Shown: positions 11,600 to 24,300 of the stretch, one piece after another
Layout: each line of letters starts with the position of its first letter
Numbering within the stretch: the first letter of the stretch is position 1
NCBI GenBank assembly: GCA_038380795.1
Contig: CM076266.1
Span: 13,352,001 to 13,416,000 of the forward strand
From: Pyrocephalus nanus
Lineage: Eukaryota > Chordata > Aves > Passeriformes > Tyrannidae
Length of the DNA stretch: 64,000 bases
Direction of reading: 5' to 3'
Translations under genes and position numbers: made by a program
The notes under the pieces: generated by a model
Told to the model about the DNA's origin: nothing
The model's database searches: none
The model's input: the letters and a program-made list of their open reading frames with translations, nothing else

Positions 11600-11720
11600 C
11601 TGCCACAGCTCAGCATGAACTGTTCCAAACTAGCAAGCATGTGCAGGATTACAAGCAAGAGCACTGACATCACAGTGACCTCACTTGCTTACCACTGTCA
11701 TTAATATGCTCTCTCACTGG
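11600..11720 (-). promoter_or_regulatory. CREM: ICER (P2) promoter with tandem CRE-like elements
   Basis: About 100 bp upstream of the ICER ATG, on the minus strand, lie TGAGGTCA (11683-11676) and TGATGTCA (11672-11665), separated by three bases. Mammalian P2 contains clustered cAMP autoregulatory elements (CAREs) at the corresponding place. A TGACA half-site is seen further upstream near 11698. Two clear elements are present; the mammalian promoter is described with four, so the number may differ. An AT-rich ATATTAAT stretch lies upstream of them near 11705. Confidence 0.82.
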
Positions 11721-14700
11721 CACAGCTCACTGAAACTGCAGCCCAAAGAATTCCTTTTCCAGTAAACCTGTTTTGGTTTTTTTTTTCCTCTTCCATATTT
11801 CTATAATCCTAGCTTTGTTCTTTTTCCCTGAATTATTCATAAAGCTACAGAAAGCACTCACCACAACGCTGGCTGTAAAGTACAGCTTGAAAATTCACAG
11901 CATTGTCTGACAGAAATTAAAAACGTTGCTGTAGCACTCACTAATAACTTGAAATGATAAAGCCGTGATTGAATAGAAAATAAGGACATTTTAAACAGAC
12001 AGACATGCAATTGTTTTGATTGGAGCAGTTCCACTAAAAGGCAGAGAACTCTGTTGGTCAGACATGCGAGACAGGAAAGCTAATAAGCTGTAACAAATAG
12101 GTAAATGAAAGGCCAGAGCTCCTTTCTTTGTGGGGTAACCAATAACCCACTCATTTAATTTTGGTTAAAAGCTTCAGAAAAGATTAAAGAATGAGCCAAC
12201 AAAGTAAGTCAACCTAATGCTAGCGATTTCAGGCTGAACAATAACTCTGGGTAACTGCTATCTCTTCTCCCCCTTCCCTCCCTTTTCAAAATATGTCCAA
12301 GAGATCTGGTTGACTCAATTTTTAAAAATAAATTTTAAAAAAATATCAGCTTTAAGAGAGTTACTCCTTATTTACATCAATTTAAAGAAGTTTCAGACCA
12401 ACAGTCCAAGCACTGGTCTGCACATAGGGCATGGTGAATTTCTAAGGTCCTCATCTGTAATAAACAAACCCAGACTGGTAATTCATCAACTGTGAAACTA
12501 AGCTGGATGGCAACAGTGGAAGAATCAATGTAAAAGAAGGAACATTCTGTGATTACAGGACCACTTCAGGATCATATGAACAGAAGATGAGAACTGAAGT
12601 ACACAAGAAATTCAAGCCACAGATCTCAAGTATCACTGACCATATAATGAAAATACACATAGATCCCAACAGAATGATTTTTTTCTACAACTTTTCTACA
12701 CTCATTTTTCACTAATAATCAAAAACTTTCTTCTTCTTCAGCTAGCAAAAAAACCCTTAACCTGCATTAAGAAACAGGCATAATGTCCAGACATTAGATC
12801 TGCCTCTTATTTTGCCTACAAATGTAAACTTGTAGCAAACAATGTCACTCAGCTGGATCAACATCTTTGGCCCTTTCCTCCTAATATTCTTTCCCACCAC
12901 AGGTTATCAGAAAATATCAAGCACAGGATTTATGTAATCCATTATTACATGAGATTCACCAACAAATACTTTAGAAAAAAGTATCAATACATATGTTATC
13001 AAAGATTCTGAATCAGATCTTTTCTGCCCTGGGACTGATATTTGTTATATTTTTTATTTCCTTTACTTCCATGATTATTACAAAAAAATTTATGTGATAC
13101 CTATCCAAAATCATTATAAATTATTACCATATATATAAGTGTAAAGATATTAAGAATTTTTTTATTATAATCTGTGCTATCACAATATATCACAACTCAA
13201 CTACAAAGTGTACATAAATGACAAATTCACATAAAGTATATTCTTACAGACTTTCTAGCATAGGCAAGACGACCTGTAGTAAGGACATATCAGACACTTC
13301 TATATTCCATTGTCTCACTCCATCCTGAATAACTCAGGTTTGTTGACTACATACAGCTGTATTACTGTAAACATCTTCAGGTGCTTTCACACTCTTTATA
13401 TACCCTTTTTTTTACCAAAGATTTATTTTTTAAATATTTTCCAGTATCAATAGCATGTATAGTAAGTTCAAGCCTTTTATCTTCTCATCACATTCAAGGT
13501 CATGCTCAGTTGTTTGGTTTGTACTCTTCCCTGTATACATTATGTAGCACTTTTCTTCTGTGTCAACAGCTAGGAGCCTCCCTAAAGCACTGGACTTTGA
13601 GCCAAAGGAGCAGAGGATTCCAGGAAGTCACCTTCTCTGACCACGGACAGAGAACAAATCAATGTCATTAAAAGTATCTAGAAGCTGCCAGAAACATGAT
13701 ATGGCAGGTATTCAGTAACTGTCTCTGAATCCATTTCGAATGTTTCCATCACAGGAAAGACACTTAATAAGATGTTCCATCTTGTCAAGCCCATCACTGA
13801 GACTGAGTAGCCCTGTCAAAGGACTACTCTGTAACAGAGCCTGTAAAGGAAGGTTGGTCAAATGAAATTCCCAAGGACTGAAATGCTGCCGGATACAATC
13901 CTTAAATTCTGTGACTCCTCACAGACTTGGAAAGTTTTTGGAAAGAGGTGAGGAGTTACTCTCTCTGCCCTGACCCCAAAGCTCTGAACAATCAAAGCAA
14001 TACCTATAAAACACTACTGCCTCTGATTTAAGGGATATGTAGGCACATGCATGGAAAATACTCAGAAAACATGTAGTGCCAGAGAGGGAAACTTGTTTGT
14101 AGGACGGCCAAATTTGGTCTAAAGGCTTTGCTAAGAATGTATTCATAGTAACATTTAGGGATATTATTACAGTACTCTTAGCACCATAAAAACTAACATT
14201 TGGCTAAGGATAGTCTTAAAACTTCCCTGAAATGCTTCTGAGAAGTCTTGGGATGATAATGCATTACAGCAAAGAATTAACCAGAGGCAATGGAAGAACT
14301 CAAATTTTGTATTGCTATTTTGCATTGTCTCGACAAATTCAGATATCTACACTATTTTAGATATTTTTATTATTTTGTTATATTTATAACTTTATATTTT
14401 ATATTTATTATATTCTACATTATTTAGTTATTTTTATTAACACTCTTGACTACCTTTACTGCAAAGGAAGAGAAACAGCCACTTAAAGACAGAACTTATT
14501 TCAAACATCCATAGCAGGTAAAATAAAGCATCTCAACCTGGACTTCACCAACTACCTCAGATATCTGTGCCTACACTTATTCAATGACTTCCATCCACTC
14601 AATGAATGCATACCTAAAGCCTTTCTTGATCTTCTCGTAGTTTACTTCAGATAGCTGTTTTGGCTTATGAGAGCATTCACACAGCCTCCCTTCCTACCTC

Positions 14701-15477
14701 TCTGTGTCAATAAAATAAAAATTTTAAAAAATTCCCTATATCCTCCATAGCTACTAATTTAGTGACTCCACAGAGAAATCTCTTCGCCATTTTCAAAGGT
14801 TTTCATCAGCATTACCCAATTTCCCTGATAATGATAAGAATCTAAGAGACCTTTGGTTCTCCAACTTCCCCAGCATTACCAAAAGGCTGAGAACAGTGAA
14901 AGGAAAAACATCATGCACAAACTACAGTAAGTCTCCAGAACTCACTATTCACAGTTCAGCTTATGTGTGCATTTTATAGGACCTCCAAAGTGCTCTTCAG
15001 TGAGAAAACTAGCTTCAGTTAAAGATCTGCCCTCTAATAATGACAAGAGTCATACGTTGCAAGAACACTCTACATTAAACATATCCAAAGAACTTCAGAA
15101 TTTGTGTTTTAATAAGATTAACTGCTGAAAAAAACCAAATCAGTTTCATATACTAAATGAGGTGCACCTTCAGCATCTTACTTCCATCTGTAGCAGCACC
15201 TGTACTCCAATTAAATAAATGTCTCAAAAATCTGGACAAGAGAGCTCAAAGAGAATTCTAAGCAGAAAGAGATTTTATATTATTTCTTGCTTTTAACCAA
15301 AAGTAGTCGCTGCCTTACTGAGCACAGAACCTGGGTCCCCTCCTAAGACTATCTTTCCTCTTGCTATTCATAAGTATTTTATTTAATAGTGCAATAATGT
15401 CAACACAATAAAAAACCTTTTAAGAAAAATTTCTTAATATGAAAAAAATTATAACGCATTGGACTAATAAGACATAC
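11721..15477 (-). other. CREM: CREM intron upstream of the ICER promoter
   Basis: Non-coding sequence between the Q2 exon and P2. It includes a strongly AT-rich block at about 14340-14440 made of TTTAT/TATTT variants. No exon, RNA gene or transposon was recognised. Confidence 0.55.
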
Positions 15478-15621
15478 CTTGAACAACAACCTGGCTTCCA
15501 GGAACAAAAAACTGTTGTGTGCCATCAGATGACTGTCCTGCATATTGCACAATGGTTGCACCTGGCTGAGGAGCTCCTGAATTTGTCACTGTCTGGATTG
15601 TACCACCTTGAGATATAGTAA
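15478..15621 (-). CDS. CREM: CREM glutamine-rich exon Q2 (tau2)
   Basis: The exon has 144 bp, acceptor TTCTGTTTAG|TTACTAT and donor GTTCAAG|GTATGTC, ending in phase 1. After completing a Leu codon it encodes TISQGGTIQTVTNSGAPQPG, ATIVQYAGQSSDGTQQFFVP and GSQVVVQ. It is the second activation segment. Mammalian CREM has roughly 16 more residues (an N-P-G-S-D-G-V-Q-G type stretch) between GGTIQ and TNSGAP. Here that stretch is absent from the exon with the frame kept. The rest matches the family closely. Confidence 0.95.
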
Positions 15622-16349
15622 CTAAACAGAAAAGAAAAAGATAAGTTAGGCAATAGGAAGAGATAACATATGCTAAAAAGCAAAATTCTCTTTTTGAAAT
15701 AAACATTGTCTGATAGGAAGCCTGGTCCTCTCCTCGCTTAAAGATCAAGTGTACAATAAAACTTGGATAATGTTAATACTGATTTCCACAAATATAAAGC
15801 ATGTTTTGCAGTACATGCCATATGTATAACAGATAAAAATCCATGTTCAACACATTTTATTTCCAGAAATATTAACTCTCCTAGAATAGTGTTAATATAA
15901 TTAAAAAATTAGTAACTCCTAGCCATATAGAATCATTGTTGTTCTAAACATAAATGTATAAGTTATTTTAAAAAAATTAAAAATAAAAGCTATGTTTATT
16001 GACTCCCACAAAACAAAACCCAGGACACCTGGACAAAGGAAGAAAAAGTCTTCTGACACTCACAATCCTTTCTTTAATGTGAGAGTAAGTTTAGCCTAAC
16101 AGCATTTATCCAAGTTGTATAAAGCTGTAAAGAGTCCCATATTTATTTAAGAAGAGAAATAGAACAAAGTGGGATTTTTTTCACCCATGTAATCAGCAAT
16201 ACGGAAAATACAAATATACTTTCCCCATTAAAAAATCATATTGCATTCCTTGCCATAATCAAATATTTAGGAAAAAAATGCAATTCCCTAGAGACATTAT
16301 TAACTGTATATTCCTTTTGAAATTAGCATTGCCTTTCCTAAACACAGAA

Positions 16350-17232
16350 ATACCATAGAATGGTTTGAGTCAGAAGGGACCTTCAAGATCATCTGGTTCC
16401 AACTCCCCTGCGATGGGCAGGAGCACCTTCCACTAGAACAGGTTGCTCAGAGCCCCACTCAACCTGGCCTTGAACACTTACAAGGGTGGGACATCCACAG
16501 CTTCTCTGAGTAACCTGTTCCGGTGTCTCACCACCCCCACAGTGAAGATTTTATCCTAGTATCTAATCTAAATCTATCCTCTGTTTAAAACTGTTGCCCT
16601 CTCATTCTATCTCTACCCTCCCTGACAAAAAGTCCCTCCCCATCTTTCCCATAGGCCCTCTTTAAGTACTGGAAGGCCACTGCCAGGTCTCCCTAGAGCC
16701 TTCTCTTCTCCAGCCTAAACAACCCCAGCTCTCTCAGCCTGCCTTTACAGGGAAGGCCTCCAGCCCCTGATATCTCCATGGCCCTCCTCTGGATCTGCTC
16801 AAGCAGGACCATGTATCATGTATGTCTGTCTTGTGCTGGGCACCCCAGGGCTGGATGCAGTACTCCAGGTGGGGTCTCACCAGAGCAGAGGGGCAGAATC
16901 ACCTCTCTTGACCTGCTGGCCATGCTGCTTTTGATGCAGCCCAGGATAGGATTTGCTTTCTGGGCTAGAAGTGCACACGGCTGGCTCATACTCAATTTTT
17001 CATCCATCAGCACATCCAAGTCCTTCATGGCAGAGCTGCTCTCAATCCACTCATTGCCCAGCCTGTATCCATGTTTAGGATTGCCCCAACCCACACACAG
17101 GACCCTGCACATGGCCTTGTTGGACTTCATGAGGGTTGCATGGGTCCACCCGTCTATTCGGTAAAAGTGTGACCATCCAGTCAATTCCTTATCCACCAAG
17201 TGGTCCACCAGCCAAATCCATGTCTCTTATGC
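16350..17232 (-). mobile_element. CR1 LINE, 3' end with internal deletion
   Basis: Read on the minus strand it begins with the CR1 segment encoding LVDKELTGWSHFYRIDG, then jumps to MKSNKAMCRVLCVGWGNPKH and on to ALLAQKANPILGCIKSSMAS, SREVILPLCS and the standard 3' UTR with its GGTGGTGAGACACCGGAACA box, ending near CCATTCTATGG. The roughly 400 bp that normally separate the first two parts, including the FADD region, are missing. It is inside the CREM intron between the kinase-inducible domain and Q2. Confidence 0.92.
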
Positions 17233-20200
17233 TAATGAAAACAATCCTGAAATTTTAGCTGAGAACCCAATTCCCAAGAAGTAACAAACTCCTCTCTCCC
17301 CTAAAAGATATGTAAACTACAAACGTTGTGATTGTATTTGTGATCTGAGATGCTACAAAAGTCAGACATAAGTAGAGATTAAAGTCAGCTTCAGGCTTGC
17401 CAACTCCTCTGAATTCTCTGTCAGATTCACAATATTTGATGACATTCTTGAAGGTTCAGCTCTGCTTATCTGAATACAGGATTTCTGTGAATTTTGGAGA
17501 TAGCTGATTTCAATGGTTCTGTTTTAACAACAGTAGAGTATCTTGAAAGTGCAACTTCAGATATGAACACTTCAAAGAGCACTGAGATTGCCAAATCCCA
17601 GCAGCTAAATTAGCTTCTTTAGGGCAAAACATGGAATTCCTCCCATGCTGAATGAAGTTCAGAGCCCTATCTGTAAAACTGAAACAGGGTTCAGCATGGA
17701 CCTCCAGTCCTGCCTTTGGAATGGGGGACATGCAATGTAGGAGCACACTAACATGGACTGCACACAGGCTCCATAAGGCATTAAGGAGCAGGGGAAGGGG
17801 GTGGCAGGGTGAAGAGTGCAAGATCATGTTTTGGTCTGACCTCCAAAGCAGAAAGTGCCCTATTTTGGGGTAGGGTGAAAAAGAGAGAAGGAAGAGAAGT
17901 AAATCATCATAATCTGTGTTCTTCACAAGGTCCAGGATGAGAGCAGCAGGATTTGTCAACTCTACCTCCCAGAGAAGTTACACAGAGTCAAATCCTGCCT
18001 TTCAAGGGTTAGCACCAAAAATGGTATGTCTACACCATCACAGAACCATACCACATACAACCCAGTCAGTTTGGCTTCCTGAGCAGTAAAACATCAGCAC
18101 AGAACAATACAAAGCTCTTGGCTCCACAGTGAGTCTAAGTAAACAATTATGTCACATCTATCCTACAATTATTCATTCAGATCACAATCCAGGACTTTCT
18201 AAACAAGAGTGAATTAATTCTAGTAACTGCCTCCCCTACAGGACTGATTCCTGCCATATTCCCAGAACAAAACGTGGCCCATTCCCCATTCACTGCCTGA
18301 TCTCAACCTCTGCACACTCGTGATTGTGCTGGAGCTCTACTGAAAACTTCTACTGTAAGCTTTCTCTGAAGAAAGCTAGGACTTTGCTGGAAAGTCCCTG
18401 GAGGTGGATGGGTATAAGTACCATCTTCCAGCCAGGACTGAAGACAATACTAATACCACTCTCTGAGTACAATAAACTGCTCTAAACCAGGGGGAAAAAA
18501 AAAAAATAATCAGACCTTTCCCTCCCTCCCAAAACAGGAAAGGGAACTAAAGCTCGTCTTTCCCAAAAGATTTAATTCTCCAATTATTAAAACGCTTCCC
18601 TAAGACAGCAAGCAACCCAAACAGATGGCAAAAGAACTAATGGATTTCATTTCCCCTGCATCTTTTCAGGCAGATCATCATGATATGCACAAGTAGGCAG
18701 GGAGGTGGGGAGGTTGATTCACACATTCCAACAGAACAAACAATTCTTGCACATTAGAGCAGCACCGCAGGTGAGGAAAAACTATTTTTTTTCAGTGTGA
18801 AATAACCAACATGACAGAACTACAGCCAACCGAGTAGGTTCGTAGTCAAATGAGCTACAACGCTCCTACATAAGGCAGTACCTTGTGCAAAACCACTCAT
18901 TCCCCTGACAGAAAGATAACACATATGTTGAAGGAGGTAACCGGCAAAGACATTTTATCTGGCCATGCCTATCAGTCTGTCTGCTTCCATAAGCCAAAGC
19001 CAAGAAGCTCTGAGGAAAAAGATATTTGGAAACCATGGCAACATACCATTTTGGCTGCTAAAAAGTGGAGAACAGCCATCACTGCTGCTAATAGAAAAAA
19101 AATACATTTGTTTTCCAGAAAAATTTACTTATCAAGTTATTCCAAAAATAGTCATCCCAGACATCCAGACACTAACACACAGTCAAAATGATCTTTTCAA
19201 CTAAACTGCCTTTCCTGAATGCAGGAATAGAGAGAACAGTAGAGAAAAATAAGGAACCAGCAAATGCAGTAACATATGACATCTCTTTTCAACCAGGGCA
19301 CACTACAGATGGCCGGAGTGACACTGCAAGACCAGTTCTTCATTGCCATGGACACTTTACAAGCTAATGCATAAACTCCTGGGTGCCTGCACAGGAGAGC
19401 CTGTGCAAACAATGGTGGCCAGGAGGAGAGGAGTGCTCAGGCATAATAATGATAGGCAAAAGTAAAGAGCTATTGACAGGAGATGTAAAGATAAAGTAGA
19501 TATGTGTAGTGACTTGCATAATACTCGGTTTAAAATCAACACACAAGTTGCTGCATTCCCACACAGAGTTCCTGGTTCTAGCTAACAGCAGTTCCTGAGG
19601 TTCACATGCAGCCAACAGGACAGTTCAGAAATGCTCCAGATCTGTGCTTTATACATGTAAGGACTAGAAGTCAACAGTAATATTCCAAATTAGGACCTGC
19701 TCTTCTACAAGGAAATGACTATCCTTGCTACCACCTGGTACCAATTTTTTCTAAACAGAGTTAAAACACACAGGCTTCACTGAAGCAAAAGATGGGTGAT
19801 ATTTTAACTTACAAAGCTGAACTTAAAAAAAAAAAATCAAATTAATAAACAAATAAATTAGGTCAGAAAAAACATTTCCAGGAAGACAAAGCTCTCCAAA
19901 CAAAGTTTTGGAGCCAGAAACAAAAGAGTCTGTGAAGGCTGACACTGCATCCTGAAGCAATATAATAATGAGGTCGTTATGATGAGAACCTTAAATACAT
20001 AGCACATGTTTTAGTCTACAACTATAACACAGAAAAAGTAGCAAAAACATAGAAATCTTCCAAGCTTGGCTTATAGCCAAGTTTAAATTACAAGAAATGA
20101 GATTTCATTAAATCTTCGTGGATTCTGTTTTTCAAGCACATTGTTGGTTTGGGTCTATGTTGCCTAATTTTCACAAATAAATGTCTGATTGAACAAGAAA

Positions 20201-20952
20201 GCAAAAACTGTGAATCTTGTAATTCATTTATACACTTCCCTATCCCTATGGTTTATGGCTGTGTTCAAATGAAAATCTACTAAGAATCACCTGCTGCAAG
20301 ACACTGCTAGTCCAAGTACAACTCTAATTTCCTAGAGGAAACTATGATTAAGAAACCTAAACTCTAAAAATATCCAAAATAGAACAGAACTGTGAATCTA
20401 ACTTTTAACTTGCATTGGATGAAGTATCAAATGCTGGAAATCATGATTTAGGTTAGTTCTGCAGTTTAAGTGTTCATACTTGACAACTGGAGACAGAGAC
20501 ATAGTTCACTTAAGAACAAAAATTGGGAGTTAACAAGAAATTTCATACTCCGACCTTACAATTAAAAAAAGTCTAATTGTAATTTCACATAATAGCACTA
20601 ATACATAGCAAATCACAGGAATTTGAAACTGCAATGATTTAAAACACTGAACATTCATATAAAAGTGTCAACATTTTTCATTTCACCTGAGCTTCACCTC
20701 GAGGTTTTAATGCACAGAAACTCTAGAAGAACTAAATTTAGCAACTAACAAACATTACAAGAACCAAACTGAAAGTCTACAATGACCACGCTAGGAAAAA
20801 TTAAATATAATAATAGAAGTTATTTAGAAATACAGACGCTCTCATTCTTCTTCATCAAAATCCAACACCCCTATTTCATTATGAGACTCTTACTCAAGGA
20901 AATTTGTGCTATGTATGTTCTACAACATCACATAGTACACGTGCAAACATAC
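17233..20952 (-). other. CREM: CREM intron, no recognised element
   Basis: Long non-coding stretch between the CR1 copy and the exon at 20953. Short A-runs at 18492-18505 and 19826-19837. Open frames in it show no family motif. Confidence 0.5.
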
Positions 20953-21098
20953 GGTATTGCCCTGTGTTAGTATGATAGAGGCTGGTCGGCATGGCCGTGG
21001 CAGAAATACCAGAAGGCGTTCCTTCATCTTCTGACTTCTCCTCTTCTTCAATCTTTGCTACTGCAGGAGCATCTGATGAGAGTTCATTCAAAATTTTT
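20953..21098 (-). CDS. CREM: CREM kinase-inducible domain, C-terminal exon
   Basis: Acceptor CTTTTTTAG|AAAAATT; donor AATACC|GTATGT. The first base completes Arg and the exon then encodes KILNELSSDAPAVAKIEEEE, KSEDEGTPSGISATAMPTS and LYHTNTGQY, ending in phase 1. KILNELSSD is the helix B part of the kinase-inducible domain, which packs against KIX, and its Ile/Leu residues are intact. Joining to the next exon gives GQYLTISQGG, corresponding to GQYIAIAQGG in mammals. Confidence 0.95.
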
Positions 21099-21239
21099 CT
21101 AAAAAAGAATGTAAGCGATTTTATGTATTTGAAAATCCATACCTATAAGAAAACTAAATAACTGGCTTTTATCGGACAGTTTTGCTGTAATATACAAGCT
21201 GCCTTTAAGACCAGCAAAACCAAAATAAAGAGTCCTTAC

Positions 21240-21331
21240 CGGTATGAAGGCCTTCTTGAAAGAATTTCCCTACGTTTTTGGGAATCAATTATCACTTCTG
21301 ATACTGCAGCTTCATCTGCAATCGATGCTAC
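21240..21331 (-). CDS. CREM: CREM kinase-inducible domain exon with the PKA phosphosite
   Basis: The exon has acceptor ATTACAG|GTAGCATC and donor ATACCG|GTAAGGAC and ends in phase 2. It encodes VASIADEAAVSEVIIDSQKR followed by REILSRRPSY. RRPSY is the PKA/CaMK target; the serine is residue 116 of the joined protein, matching the classic CREM Ser117 position. Phosphorylation lets the kinase-inducible domain fold on the CBP/p300 KIX domain. Compared with the mammalian sequence I recall, the acidic stretch before IDS (E-T-D-E-S-A-E-S-E) is shorter here, which may reduce casein-kinase sites. Confidence 0.95.
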
Positions 21332-24300
21332 CTGTAATAGCAAAGTTCCTGAAATTCATAACTTCATTAAAAAAAAAAAAAAAGAAGATAGCAACAGAGT
21401 AAAATACTATTTTTAAAAATTCTTTCCGTGTTTGCATATAGGAAATTGATGCACTTATTTATCACTAACACGGGATTTCAGCCTTTTTTTTTCCAAAGTA
21501 AATAAATTATGAGGTTAGACAGACATAGCCACTTAGTTGACATCTTCTAATTGAAAAAGAAAGAAGTCAAAATAATCCAAGTTACTTTTTTTGTTACTGA
21601 CACTTACAAAAAGTACTGAAGACAGATTTCTTTCAATATAAAAATCTTATACAATTTGTTAAGCTTTTAAAGTGAAGCTAAACATTTAAAATACAAAATA
21701 CTTCACCAATGTACCTTATACAATAGTATACAATATAAAAGCCTCCCCACAAAACAAAGCTATTTAGAAAATAACTTTATTTAAAGGTACACAATTATTA
21801 CACTTACTAACACATATGCATAAATACAAAGACAATGCTTAGCAATGTTGTGTGAGTTTTAGAAACACCTGAAAAGTCCACAATGTTTCATTTAGTCAGA
21901 CCTTTAGTATTAGTATTTTCACATCTTCTTTTAAAATTACCCAAGACAACATTAAGGCCTGTGGCTGAATCACATTCTTGACCACCAACTATATTACTAC
22001 ACAGAACTGAAAGTCATTATTGAACAAGGAAAACACACCATTTTCTTGGATTCATTTAACTACAGAGAACTATCGGTGTGTTAAGATTTCCAAACTGAAA
22101 CACTGTGATAAAAAAATCTTTTCACATAAAGACAGACCAGACTGCAGTTTCAGACCAAGCACTGTCTTAAGCACTGAGCAAACATAATGTAAGTGATTAG
22201 AAGGCTCAGGTGTTTGACCAGGGAGCAGAAGCTGCTCAGGGAAGTCAAGGAATAGTTCTAGAATTAATGCATCTGCCAGGCTGCAGTGTTCAGTGCTAGA
22301 AAGAAAACCTGCTTGAAACAGGAAATGACCGTTTGGAAGGTTCTGGAAATTTATAGGCTTGGGTCACCTCAACTCAAACCTGCAGAACTTCAACCTTGAA
22401 GGAACTACAGATTATTGCAGGATAAAACTGCAGAATTGTCTCTTCGCTTGTTATTTTCATTACATTCCAATTCCATGTAAAAATATTTGTCACAGCCTCA
22501 TTTTGCTGGGTAATATACAGCAAACATCATCAGATCACTCCATGTCTGCCTCTCTGCCACCTAGAAGGTGAGAGGTACTTCTGTGTGTGTACAAAGGTAC
22601 AGCTCCAAAGCAGACATCAGAGCTGACTGGTGGAGATACAGGTGCTTCAAGAAGTCTGTATTCCTCCTTTTGCAGGATGGACCAGTGTTGACAGGCAGAG
22701 AGGGGTCCTGAAAGGCATTTCCCTCCAAGTGTGCCTTCAGTGATCTTTCAAAACTAAGACAGTATTGCACAGCCAAGAGCTTGGGCATCCTAACTCAGAA
22801 CAGAATTTTCATTCTGCTAGGGAGCGGAGGGTAATAAACAAACAGCAGGAAAACCAGATCTTCAGTTGCCTTTCAACCTTCACATTTGACTAAGGGTTAT
22901 CGATAGCCCCCACTGGTTTGTGAAGGTGGCTGAAGAACTTGGGAACAGTCATACTTTGGGAAGAAGGTAAGGAAATCACAAGATGATTTAAGAATTTTAA
23001 TGTGGAAGAGGACATTTTCTGCAAGAAATTTCAGAAGTTATAATTTTCATCATGACAAAGAGAGAAACTAACATTTCAGGGCATTCTAAGTGCAAGCAAC
23101 CATAGCCACAATGTTAACAAACAGAAACCATTGTCTTTTTTTTCCTGGACATTGTTCAAACTACAACCTTACCTACTTCAACTTTATCTGCATTGGAACA
23201 AAACCTCAAACTCATGTTAGTCTGCCAAGACCTAATACACTACAGGGTGAGCAAGCAATAAGTCAAATAACAATCTGAACTTCAAATCTTCCTACAAGCA
23301 AAAAAACATTAACAAAACAATAGGGAATGTTACACAGATAAGCTTTTTTTTTCATCCAAAAAGCAGCAGCATTATGAGAAAAAATTTTGAACACCTTCCT
23401 GTTGGGAGCTGCAGGTGTTTGAGGGAGAGGTCACGCAAGCTTCAGCATCAACCTTCAGTATACTTTTTTTATTAAAGTGATATAATTTCCCAAGTTCCCC
23501 ATTGTCTGGCAGAGGGAAGATATAAAGTTAAAGCCAAATGATCTGGAGGAAATGCCAGATGGCAGGATAAAGCACTGAAGAGGAACACAGCAGCACTCAA
23601 CACCCTCGGTAATGGAGTCTTTTACAGCATCTTCAAGCCCTTCTTACAGAGTTATTCCATTTGCCATTAGCAACTCAAATGAAACCAAAGCAAAAACCTG
23701 GAATTAACTAGTCAGTATTAACTGGGACAATAGTTTCTTCTTTCTACTCCTTTGGGAAAGGAAAGACAGCCAGAGTTCACTCAATACAACAAAGAGTTGA
23801 CTTCCACTCCCCTAAGACAACACAGCAGAAGCTGGCAAGAGATTCCTGAGAAGTTGCTCCTTCTGAGCTTTGAAGAAAGTCCTCTACCTTTGCATGTATA
23901 TCCTGACTAGGCTGATTTGAAGAAAAGCAGTGACAGAAACCGAGAATTACTAATATGCTTATGGCATAAAGGTTACTCTGGTAAATTACAGTTAGAAAGA
24001 ATTCCAATTTAAAAAAGAGTAATTATTTTGAATACTCTGATCTGACTTCATGTTTGACTGAAACAAAGTCTGTTGACATCTACTGCATCTCTTTCAATAG
24101 TGACCTTGAATTTCAAAACCTTACAAGGTTCCATCATCTACACCTACTGCTCAAAAATAAAGTATTCATTATTTGACCAAGGTTTTATTCCTTTTCCCTA
24201 ATATAAATCATACCAAAGTTACTAAGAAGTCTCTAACATTAAAGACAGCTTCTCAAAAAGATTGCAACATGTTAAAGAAAAGCCATGTGTTGTCAATAAC

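Noticed and set aside
16816..17208. 130-codon minus-strand frame
   Set aside because: CR1 reverse-transcriptase remnant.
22359..22788. Possible exon or repeat around short frames in the CREM intron
   Set aside because: No splice-consistent frame, family motif or repeat signature was recognised.
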